From the NCBI RefSeq assembly GCF_042685645.1, contig NZ_JBHUNX010000001.1:5014262-5078261 (forward strand): a stretch of 64,000 nt of DNA. The letters run 5' to 3'. Numbering within the stretch: position 1 is the stretch's first letter; every line of letters begins with the position of its first letter. Below the pieces are notes generated by a model. That model was not told the DNA's origin. It saw only the letters and a program-made list of their open reading frames with translations, and ran no database searches. The DNA is from Salininema proteolyticum. Lineage in GTDB: Bacteria; Actinomycetota; Actinomycetes; Mycobacteriales; Micromonosporaceae. The translations under genes and the position numbers were made by a program. Shown here one piece after another: positions 53,536-61,206 of the stretch.

Positions 53536-53904
53536 CTACTCCACCGTCGAGGGCCCGTCGAGCCGGAGCCAGGCGTCGGTGTACCCCCGGGCGTACTCCC
53601 AGGAGACGTACCGGTCGGGGTCGGCGCCGCAGGCCGGCTCGTGGACCATGGGCGCGGTCCCGGAGAGCATGTGGCGGAGGTTCGCCATCATCAGCTCCCA
53701 CGAGAAGTAGTGGGTGTCGTCGCAATCAGGACAGTCCATGACCACGCCGGTGAAGCCCAGAGGCTGGAGGACCTTGTGAAAGGTCTCCAGCTCGTGCAAA
53801 TCCTCTAGGAATTCGGCTCGCTCGCACGGGTCGAGTTCTATGGTCGGTTGCGGTTCGTCGAAGTAGGCGTCTCCCTCGAAAGGGTCCAGAGGTTCTTCGT
53901 GCAC
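53536..53904 (-). CDS. DUF5319 family protein
   Basis: 122 aa from GTG 53904. Acidic N-terminus (EEPLDPFEGDAYFDEPQP), then LDPCERAEFLEDLHELETFHKVLQPLGFTGVVMDCPDCDDTHYFSW, then SWEYARGYTDAWLRLDG. The C-P-D-C pair plus Asp/His (DCPDCDDTHY) suggests a metal-binding knuckle. This conserved actinobacterial protein lies between bldM and guaB in Streptomyces as well; its function is unknown. TAGTCT ends six bases before GTG (leaderless, although GGAG also lies in the gap). Confidence 0.88.
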   Translation of the reverse strand: MHEEPLDPFEGDAYFDEPQPTIELDPCERAEFLEDLHELETFHKVLQPLGFTGVVMDCPDCDDTHYFSWELMMANLRHMLSGTAPMVHEPACGADPDRYVSWEYARGYTDAWLRLDGPSTVE

Positions 53905-53979
53905 GTCTCCAGACTAGTGGATGGCGAAGCTTCGTCGTCTAGTGTCCTACGCCATTGCGGTCGGTGAGTCGTGTCATTT

Positions 53980-54140
53980 CCCCTTTGGGGAGGAAAGCAC
54001 GGCCCCTCTGAGGAGGAAGGCGCTGCCCCTCTGGGGAGGAAGTGCCGCCCCTTCGGGGAGGAAGCACGGCCCTTTCGGGAAGGAGGGCGCGGCCTCTCCG
54101 GCGACGAGGGTCCGGCCCCCGGGGAGGGGGTTCCGGCCGC
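53980..54140. repeat. array B: seven tandem hairpins, 22-23-bp period
   Basis: Units start at 53980, 54003, 54026, 54048, 54070, 54093 and 54116. Each opens with a C-rich arm, a TTT/TCT/TTC turn and a matching G-rich arm (CCCC-ttt-GGGG, CCTC-t-GAGG, CCCC-tct-GGGG, CCCC-ttc-GGGG, CCC-tttc-GGG), then a GGAGGAAG-type linker ending CGG. Units 6-7 are diverged. It lies 76 bp upstream of the DUF5319 start and ~130 bp upstream of guaB. Confidence 0.8.
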
Positions 54141-54258
54141 TCAGGGCGAGGCCGAGGCCACGTCCGCTACGCTCGATAGCGCCGGTATCACGCCTCTCAC
54201 GTGCCAAATCACACCTCTGCGGGGGTGTGGCGCCCTCGCCGGTCGCCGAGGCGGCGAC

Positions 54259-54264
54259 TAACAT
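54259..54264 (+). promoter_or_regulatory. guaB -10 element TAACAT
   Basis: TAACAT ends six bases before ATG 54271, with no ribosome site, so transcription probably starts at or beside the ATG. A CACACC/GGTGTG hairpin lies just upstream (about 54207-54226). Confidence 0.6.
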
Positions 54265-54270
54265 TGTTCT

Positions 54271-55809
54271 ATGGCAAACTCAGTCGCTACCCATGACGAA
54301 TCCGGCGCTCGCATACCCATGGGAGCGTTCGACTCGATTCCTCTCGGACTCACCTACGACGACGTCCTGCTCATACCCGGGGAGTCCGACGTCGTCCCGG
54401 CCGAGGTGGACACCGCCTCCCAGTTCACCCGCAACATCCGACTCAACGTGCCGCTGGTGACCGCTCCCATGGACACCGTCACCGAGGCCCGCATGGCCAT
54501 CGCCGCCGCCCGCATCGGCGGGATCGGCATCCTCCACCGCAACATGTCCGCCGAGGACCAGGCCCAGCAGGTCGACCTGGTGAAGCGCTCCGAGTCCGGC
54601 ATGGTCGCCGACCCGGTCACGTGCTCCCCGGACGACACGCTCACCGACGTCGACCGGAAGTGCGCCGAGTACCGCATCTCCGGCCTGCCCGTCACCGACG
54701 GCGAGGGCCGCCTGGTCGGTATCATCACCAACCGCGACATGCGCTTCGAGGACGACTTCTCCCGCCCGGTCCGCGAGGTCATGACCAGCGAGAACCTGAT
54801 CACCGCCCCCGAGGGCGTCTCCTCCGACGAGGCCTTGGCGCTGCTGCACAAGCACCGCATCGAGAAGCTGCCCATCGTCGCCGGCGAGGGCCTGCTGCGC
54901 GGCCTGATCACCGTCAAGGACTTCGCCAAGCGCGAGGAGTTCCCCCTCGCCACGAAGGACGCCGCCGGACGCCTGCGCGTAGGCGCCGCCATCGGCGTCG
55001 GCGAGGACCAGTACGCCCGCGCGGCCGCCCTGGTCGAGGTCGGGGCGGACGTCCTGGTCGTCGACTCCTCCCACGGCCACTCGCGCGGAGTGGTCGACAT
55101 GATCGCCCGCATCGTCAAGGACTTCGGCGACCGCGTCGACGTCATCGGCGGCAACATCGTCACCGCCGAGGCCGCCCAGGCGCTGATCGACGCCGGCGTC
55201 GACGGCGTCAAGGTCGGCGTAGGGCCGGGCGCCATCTGCACCACCCGCGTCGTCGCCGGAGTGGGCGTCCCGCAGGTGTCGGCCATCCTCGACACCGTCG
55301 AGGCCGCCAAGAAGGCCGGCGTCCCGGTCATCGCCGACGGCGGCGTCCAGTATTCGGGGGACATCGCCAAGGCCATCGTCGCCGGCGCCGGCACGGTCAT
55401 GATGGGCCAGCTCTTCGCGGGCACCGCCGAGGCCCCCGGCGAGCTCGTCTACATGAACGGCAAGCAGTTCAAGTCCTACCGCGGCATGGGCTCCCTGGGC
55501 GCCATGCAGTCGCGCGGCCAGGCCAAGTCCTACTCCAAGGACCGCTACTTCCAGGACAAGGTGGAGTCCAACGACAAGCTCGTCCCCGAGGGCGTCGAGG
55601 GCCAGGTGCCGTTCCGAGGCAGCCTCTCCCAGGTGATGTACCAGCTCGTCGGCGGCCTCAAGATCGCCATGGGCTACACCGGCGCGTCGACCGTCGAGGA
55701 GATGCACGAGCGGGGACGCCTCGTCCGCATCACCGCGGCCGGCCTCAAGGAGAGCCACCCGCACGACATCCAGATGACCGTCGAGGCGCCGAACTACCAG
55801 ACCCGGTAG
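54271..55809 (+). CDS. guaB: inosine-5'-monophosphate dehydrogenase
   Basis: 512 aa. LTYDDVLLIPGESDV at the N-terminus and VPLVTAPMDTVTEARMAIAAA start the barrel. Two CBS repeats (about 110-230) are inserted, with RISGLPVTDGEGRLVGIITNRDMRF and HRIEKLPIVAGEGLLRGLITVKD. The catalytic loop GVGPGAICTTRVV contains the nucleophile Cys (about residue 326). GSLGAMQSRG and YKD-type flap text follow. It converts IMP to XMP, the committed step to GMP. Probably leaderless and downstream of hairpin array B. Confidence 0.98.
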   Translation: MANSVATHDESGARIPMGAFDSIPLGLTYDDVLLIPGESDVVPAEVDTASQFTRNIRLNVPLVTAPMDTVTEARMAIAAARIGGIGILHRNMSAEDQAQQVDLVKRSESGMVADPVTCSPDDTLTDVDRKCAEYRISGLPVTDGEGRLVGIITNRDMRFEDDFSRPVREVMTSENLITAPEGVSSDEALALLHKHRIEKLPIVAGEGLLRGLITVKDFAKREEFPLATKDAAGRLRVGAAIGVGEDQYARAAALVEVGADVLVVDSSHGHSRGVVDMIARIVKDFGDRVDVIGGNIVTAEAAQALIDAGVDGVKVGVGPGAICTTRVVAGVGVPQVSAILDTVEAAKKAGVPVIADGGVQYSGDIAKAIVAGAGTVMMGQLFAGTAEAPGELVYMNGKQFKSYRGMGSLGAMQSRGQAKSYSKDRYFQDKVESNDKLVPEGVEGQVPFRGSLSQVMYQLVGGLKIAMGYTGASTVEEMHERGRLVRITAAGLKESHPHDIQMTVEAPNYQTR

Positions 55810-55815
55810 GCGGCG

Positions 55816-55855
55816 GCCGCGCCGCGCCGGGGCGCGTGCTCCGGCGCGGCGCGGC
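55816..55855 (+). terminator. guaB terminator
   Basis: 15-bp perfect G/C stem (55816-55830 with 55841-55855), 10-nt loop, 6 bp after the stop. Confidence 0.8.
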
Positions 55856-55974
55856 TCCCTCCTATAGGGCCCGTCACGTCCTCCTCACGTCACACTCGCG
55901 CGCCGTGTGCTGTTCTTGCGCGGCGACCTGCTCTCATCTACAGTTGGTGCTGGTCTTTCTAGAGGAGTGTTGGA

Positions 55975-57099
55975 ATGCGCGAAATGGTAGAGGTCGGGCC
56001 GGGCAAGATCGCGGCCAGGGGCTGGCGTCTCGAGGATGTGGCCCTGGTGCCGACCCGACGCACCCGTGACATCGACGACGTGTCCACCGACTGGCAGATG
56101 GACGCTTATCATTTCGAGATTCCCGCGGTCGGCCATCCCTCGGACGCGACCATGTCCCCGGCGACCGTCATCGAGATGGGCCGCCTGGGCGGTCTCGGCG
56201 TGCTCAACGCCGAGGGCCTCTGGTGCCGCTATGTCGACCCGTCCTCCATCCTCAAGGAACTGTCCGAGGCTGCCGAGGACGTCGCGGTCGAGCGCCTCCA
56301 GGAGGCCTACCGCGAGCCGGTCAAGCCGGAGCTGATCGCCGAGCGCGTCAACGAGATCCGCGCCGCCGGAGTCACCGCGGCCGTCCGCGTGAGCCCGCAG
56401 CACACGCAGGAGCTCGCCCCCGTCGCCGTCGAGGCGGGCATCGACCTCCTCGTCATCCAGGGCACCATCGTCTCGGCCGAGCACGTGTCCTCCGAGGACG
56501 GCGTGCTGAACCTCAAGACCTACATCTCCGACCTGGACGTCCCCGTCGTCGTCGGGGGAGCCACCAACTACAAGACCGCCATGCACCTGATGCGGACCGG
56601 CGCCGCCGGCGTCATCATCGGCGTGGGCTCCGACGAGTGGTCCACCACCGACGCGGTCCTGGGCATCGACGTGCCCATGGCGTCGGCCGTCGTGGAGGCC
56701 GCCGCGGCCCGCCGCGACTACCTGGACGAGACGGGCGGACGCTACGTCCACCTGATCGCCGACGGGGAGATCACCGACTCCGGCTCGATCGCCAAGGCCC
56801 TGGCCTGCGGCGCCGACGCCGTCATGCTCGGCTCGGTCCTCGCCGAGGCCGCCGAGGCCCCGGCGGTGGGCGCCTGGTGGCACTCCGCCGCCTCCCACCC
56901 GAAGCTGCCGCGCGGCCGCTTCCGCTCCCTGACCGGCGCCGACGTGGAGGTCCCCGACATGGAGGCCCTGCTCTACGGCCCGGCCACCTCCTCGGAAGGC
57001 AACCACAACCTCTTCGGGGCCCTGCGCCGCGCGATGGCCAAGACCGGGTACACGACGGTCAAGGAGTTCCAGCGCGCCGACATGGTCTCCTATAAGTAG
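55975..57099 (+). CDS. guaB3: GuaB3 family IMP dehydrogenase-related protein
   Basis: 374 aa from ATG 55975 with AGAGGAG upstream. The barrel features of IMPDH/GMPR are present: LEDVALVPTRRTRD (in place of DDVLL), SPATVIEMGRLGGLGVLN, VVVGGATNYKTAMHLMRTGAAGVIIGVG. The CBS repeats are absent, and the loop that should carry the catalytic Cys reads GVGSDEWSTT, without Cys. So it is the actinobacterial 'GuaB3' paralogue that lacks the IMPDH nucleophile; its activity or regulatory role is not settled. Directly follows guaB with its own ribosome site. Confidence 0.92.
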   Translation: MREMVEVGPGKIAARGWRLEDVALVPTRRTRDIDDVSTDWQMDAYHFEIPAVGHPSDATMSPATVIEMGRLGGLGVLNAEGLWCRYVDPSSILKELSEAAEDVAVERLQEAYREPVKPELIAERVNEIRAAGVTAAVRVSPQHTQELAPVAVEAGIDLLVIQGTIVSAEHVSSEDGVLNLKTYISDLDVPVVVGGATNYKTAMHLMRTGAAGVIIGVGSDEWSTTDAVLGIDVPMASAVVEAAAARRDYLDETGGRYVHLIADGEITDSGSIAKALACGADAVMLGSVLAEAAEAPAVGAWWHSAASHPKLPRGRFRSLTGADVEVPDMEALLYGPATSSEGNHNLFGALRRAMAKTGYTTVKEFQRADMVSYK

Positions 57100-57144
57100 G
57101 ACACGGCCTCCTCCGCGGCAGTAGGCCGGACTTTCTCCGACCCT

Positions 57145-57186
57145 CGCGCCGCCGGCGCCCGAAAGGGCGCCGGCGGCGCGTTCTTT
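57145..57186 (+). terminator. guaB3 terminator
   Basis: 16-bp perfect stem (57145-57160 with 57165-57180), GAAA tetraloop, then TTCTTT. It is the clearest terminator in the window. The remaining ~235 bp to the cyclase gene hold no gene. Confidence 0.88.
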
Positions 57187-57421
57187 GTGCGCCTTTGCCT
57201 GCGGCGATGGATCTATGCAGGTTTTCCACAACTGACGGCCCCGGCTCCCTCCCTTCATGAGAAAAGTCCATAGAATGGGAGGGGACGGGGTCCTCCGTCC
57301 TCAGCAAACTGTCAGCTAGAACACGTAGGCTATCGAGCGTGAATCACAAGGTCGCACCGGACCGTTCCCGACCTGGGGCGGGGCGGGAACAAAAAACGCA
57401 GTATATGGTGTTGAGCACAAC

Positions 57422-60400
57422 GTGATCTGCCCGTTCTGCTCCACACCGACCATCCCCGCAGCGCGTTACTGCCACCACTGCGGTGCTCCGCTGTCCCCGG
57501 AGGCATCGGCCCCCACCACCGAGCGCCGCTACGTGACGGTGCTCTTCGCCGACCTCTCCGACTTCACCACCTGGTCCGAGAGCCAGGACCCGGAGCGCGT
57601 CTCGACGGTCACCGACCGCCTGCTCGCCGAGTGCGTGAACGCGGTCAACACGTTCGGAGGACACGTCGACAAGCTCACCGGAGACGGCCTCATGGCGGTC
57701 TTCGGAGCCCCGCTCAGCCACGAGGACGACGCCGAGCGCGCCGTGCGCGCGGCGGCCGCGATGCAGAAGCGCGTGCGCAAGCTGCTGAAGGCCGAGTCCG
57801 GCGGCGGACTCCCCATCGGTCTGCGCATCGGCCTGCGCACCGGCCTCGTCGTGGCGGGCATGCAGGCGAACCTCGAGTACACCGTCATCGGCGACACGGT
57901 CAACACCGCCGCCCGCATCTGCGACAAGGCCACGACCGGCACCATCTGGGCCAGCGCCGAGACCCGCAACGCCACCCAGCACATGGCCGTCTGGCGGAAG
58001 CTCACCCCCGTGCCGCTCAAGGGCAAGAGGGCCGAGACGCGCGTCTTCCAGCTGCTGGGCCTCGAGGACGAGCCGGGCACGCGGGCCTCGCTGGGCGACA
58101 AGGCCCCGTTCATCGGGCGCGCGGCCGAGCTCGGCCGCATCACCGGGCGCCTGGACACCGTCATCGACCGCGGCGACCCGCTGGTCGTCATCCACACCGC
58201 CGAGGCGGGCATGGGGAAGACCCGCTTCGCGCGGGAGATCCGCACGATGTCCACCGAGCGCGGAGTGCGGACGCTCTCGACCCGGCTGGCCCCCTACGGC
58301 GAGGCCCGCCGCTTCGGGCCGCTCGCCGACCTGGTCCGCAAGGCCGCCGGCCTGTCCTTCGACACCGACCGGACCGCCGCGCTGACCAAGCTGCGCCGGC
58401 TGACGTCCGACAGCTCGGCCACCGTCAACTTCGAGGTGCTGCTCGGCCTGCTGGGGCACCGGAGGCTCGACCACGAGTCCGGTCCCGGCGGTTTCACCGG
58501 CGGCAACGTCGAGGAGAACCTCGTCCCCAACGCCGTGGCCGACCTGCTCAACGCCATGGCCGAGACCGAGCCCCTGACGCTCATCCTCGACGACCTGCAC
58601 ACCGCTACCGACGAGGGCCTCGACGCCCTGGGGATCACGCTGAGCCGCCTGCAGGGCCCGGTCCTGACGCTCATCTTCGGGCGCCCCGAGCTCACCCGCA
58701 TGCGGACGCCGCGCACGCCGGGGTACGGCCGCGACGCCGGCCCGGCCACACGGGTCTCGCCGCTGCTGGCGCGGCTGTCGGAGTCGGAGGTCTACCCGCT
58801 TCCGCCGCTGACCGGCTCCGAGGCGGGCCGGCTGCTGAGCGCGTTCCTGGACGGCGGGCGCCTGCCCGCGTCGGACGAGGAGCGTCTGCTCGGCTTCGCG
58901 CAGGGCAACCCGTACTACCTGGCCGAGCTGGTCACCCTGCTGCAGGAGGAGAACCTCCTGTTCCGCGTGGAGTCGGACGGGCGGCCGGACTGGCGGCTCG
59001 CGGCGGGCTCCCTCACCGGCAAGGTCCTCTCGCGCGACCTCGCCCAGGTCCTCGGCGCGCGCATCGACGCGCTGCGGCCGGCGGCGCGCCAGCTTCTGCG
59101 GGCGACGTCGATATTCGGCGACGCGGTCGGGCCCGAGGCGACCGAGCTGCTCCGCAAGGAGCTGGGCCCGGACTTCGAGGACGCGCTGCAGGAACTGCTC
59201 GACAAGCGCATGCTGCGGCGCCGCTCCTACGGCGGCTACCGTTTCGTCACGCCGCTGCTCCGCGAAGCCGCCTACACGCCGATCGGCAAGGTCGACGCGG
59301 CGCACGCGCACGCGGAGATCGCCCGGTGGGCCGCCTCGGTCGAGCTGGACGGGCAGAGCGCCGACGACCTCGTCGTCTACCACGCCGAGACCGCTGCCTC
59401 TCTGGCCGACGACCTGGAGCTGGAACGCGAGGACGAGGTCTGGAACGTCGTCCCGCTGGCCATGGAGGCCGTCCACCAGCAGGCCCTGCGGGCCATGAAC
59501 TCCTCGGAGCCGGAGCGCGCGATCGCGCTGCTCGACGGCATCGAGGGGCTTCGGGCGCTGGAGCCGGGGGACAGGCTGCTCAGGGCACGGGCGCTGGCGC
59601 GTCTGGGCCGGGTCGAGCAGGCCGAGACCGAGATCGACGGGCTCGCCGAGACCGTGGGCCTGTCGCTGTCGAACCCCCAGGCGGGGATCGCCTACGGAGA
59701 CGCGAACATGATGGCCCAGCTGCTGCTTCTGAGGGGCCGCATCCAGCGGTACCTCGGCGAGCTGGAGGCCGCCCGGTCCACCTGGCAGGCGGCCCTGACC
59801 ATCGCCAGGCGCGAGGAGCTCAACGGCCCCCGCTGCGACGCCGAGTGCCGGCTGGGCATGCTGGACTTCCTCGGCGGCCGCCTGGCGGAGGCGGAGGAGC
59901 ACTTCCGCGTCGCCTACGAGGTGGCCTCGGGCGCGGAGGACGAGCGCCGGGTCGCCTGGGCCCTGCAGCACCGCGCCTGGGCCGACACGGCCCGCGGCGA
60001 GTTCGCCTCCGCCGAGGAGGCCCTGCGGGAGGCGGGGAAGACCTTCGCCCGCAAGCAGGACCTCGTCGGCCGGGCGTGGGTCCGCGGCGCCAACGCCTTC
60101 ACCCTGCTGCTGGGCGGGCGCTACTCGGACGCCAAGAAGCTCGCGGTGAACTTCCTGCCCATCGGCGAGCGGGCCAACGACCTGTTCGCGGTGGGGCTGC
60201 TCAAGGCGATCCACGCGGCCGCCGCGGTGGAGACGGGCGAGCCGGAGGGCGCCGACGCGGAGGCGCGCGAGGCCTTCGCCGACTTCCACCGGATCAATGA
60301 CGACTGGGGCCGCGGTTTCGCGACGCTCGTGCGGGCCCTGATCGCCGCGCGCGCCGGCCGGCGGGACGACGCGCTGGACTTGGCGGAGCAGGCCGAGGCG

Positions 60401-60847
60401 TTCGGGGCCTCGACCGGTCAGGCCCTGCTGGTGGGCATGGCCCACCTGGTCCGGGGCCGCGCGATGCTCGACTCGGGCGACGTCGCGGGGGCGCAGGCCA
60501 TCGCGCGGGAGACGCTGCAGCGCATCGCCCCCGACGAGGTCCGCGAGAGTGCCCGGGCGGCGGCGAGCGCGCTGCTGGCCGACACGTTCGCGGCCCAGGG
60601 CGACGTGCCGGCGGCCCTGGCGGAGCTGGAGCCGTTGGTGCAGCAGTGGGACGAGCCCTCCCTGGGACTGCCGCGGAACCGGATCGTGGCCCGCTACGCG
60701 CAGCTGCTGGACGGGATCGGCGACGCGGACGAGGCGGAGTACTGGGCGGCCAAGGTGCTCGAGGCCTCGGGAGAGGACCTGGAGTCCGAGACGTGGGCGC
60801 GGCGCCGATTGGACGGGGTCCGCCCGTCCGAGCCCGCCGCTCCGTGA
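57422..60847 (+). CDS. zinc-ribbon / class III nucleotide cyclase / AAA-type ATPase / TPR protein
   Basis: 1141 aa from GTG 57422. Domains in order: zinc ribbon CPFC...CHHC (Cys3, Cys6, Cys17, Cys20); cyclase homology domain (about 35-215) with metal motif VTVLFADLSDFT, GDGLMAVFGAP and YTVIGDTVNTAARI; STAND-type ATPase with P-loop TAEAGMGKTRFAREI (about 259-273) and Walker B LTLILDDLHTA; winged-helix part (about 560-640); then TPR-like helices to about 1120. Such proteins make cAMP or use the cyclase domain as a sensor. No membrane segment. Next to a membrane kinase, suggesting a signalling locus. Confidence 0.93.
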   Translation: MICPFCSTPTIPAARYCHHCGAPLSPEASAPTTERRYVTVLFADLSDFTTWSESQDPERVSTVTDRLLAECVNAVNTFGGHVDKLTGDGLMAVFGAPLSHEDDAERAVRAAAAMQKRVRKLLKAESGGGLPIGLRIGLRTGLVVAGMQANLEYTVIGDTVNTAARICDKATTGTIWASAETRNATQHMAVWRKLTPVPLKGKRAETRVFQLLGLEDEPGTRASLGDKAPFIGRAAELGRITGRLDTVIDRGDPLVVIHTAEAGMGKTRFAREIRTMSTERGVRTLSTRLAPYGEARRFGPLADLVRKAAGLSFDTDRTAALTKLRRLTSDSSATVNFEVLLGLLGHRRLDHESGPGGFTGGNVEENLVPNAVADLLNAMAETEPLTLILDDLHTATDEGLDALGITLSRLQGPVLTLIFGRPELTRMRTPRTPGYGRDAGPATRVSPLLARLSESEVYPLPPLTGSEAGRLLSAFLDGGRLPASDEERLLGFAQGNPYYLAELVTLLQEENLLFRVESDGRPDWRLAAGSLTGKVLSRDLAQVLGARIDALRPAARQLLRATSIFGDAVGPEATELLRKELGPDFEDALQELLDKRMLRRRSYGGYRFVTPLLREAAYTPIGKVDAAHAHAEIARWAASVELDGQSADDLVVYHAETAASLADDLELEREDEVWNVVPLAMEAVHQQALRAMNSSEPERAIALLDGIEGLRALEPGDRLLRARALARLGRVEQAETEIDGLAETVGLSLSNPQAGIAYGDANMMAQLLLLRGRIQRYLGELEAARSTWQAALTIARREELNGPRCDAECRLGMLDFLGGRLAEAEEHFRVAYEVASGAEDERRVAWALQHRAWADTARGEFASAEEALREAGKTFARKQDLVGRAWVRGANAFTLLLGGRYSDAKKLAVNFLPIGERANDLFAVGLLKAIHAAAAVETGEPEGADAEAREAFADFHRINDDWGRGFATLVRALIAARAGRRDDALDLAEQAEAFGASTGQALLVGMAHLVRGRAMLDSGDVAGAQAIARETLQRIAPDEVRESARAAASALLADTFAAQGDVPAALAELEPLVQQWDEPSLGLPRNRIVARYAQLLDGIGDADEAEYWAAKVLEASGEDLESETWARRRLDGVRPSEPAAP

Positions 60848-61206
60848 CCGCCTATGGGGAATGTATCCGCAGTATGGTGCCGTTGCGCCTCAAGCGGACG
60901 GGTGCCCATTGCTACCGTCGCGGCACCCGCCCGCCCGAGCGCTCCACGGGGGATGTGATCACTATGCGCTACGCGCCCTTGGCGACACGCACAGGCGGGT
61001 TCAACCGTTCGGTCAGGATTCATGACCTTTTCGGGTAAAGGAGTTTCGGGGAGAGAGGCCGCCAGGTCACTTGGCGTACTTTTATACAATGGGACTCTGC
61101 CCCCGAGGAATCTTCAAGGAGCGTGTGGGATGAGGAGCGACCTCTCGAGTCGGCCCGGCCGGGGCGGCTCCCTCCCCCGATACTCTCAGTATGGAGGCCG
61201 AGACTA
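60848..61206. other. 359-bp intergenic region
   Basis: A hairpin CGGGTGCC/GGCACCCG (60899-60929) probably ends the cyclase transcript. TACAAT (61085-61090) within TTTTATACAATGG is a good -10 for the kinase gene, ~117 bp before its start, but no -35 is clear at the usual distance. No gene is seen. Confidence 0.5.
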
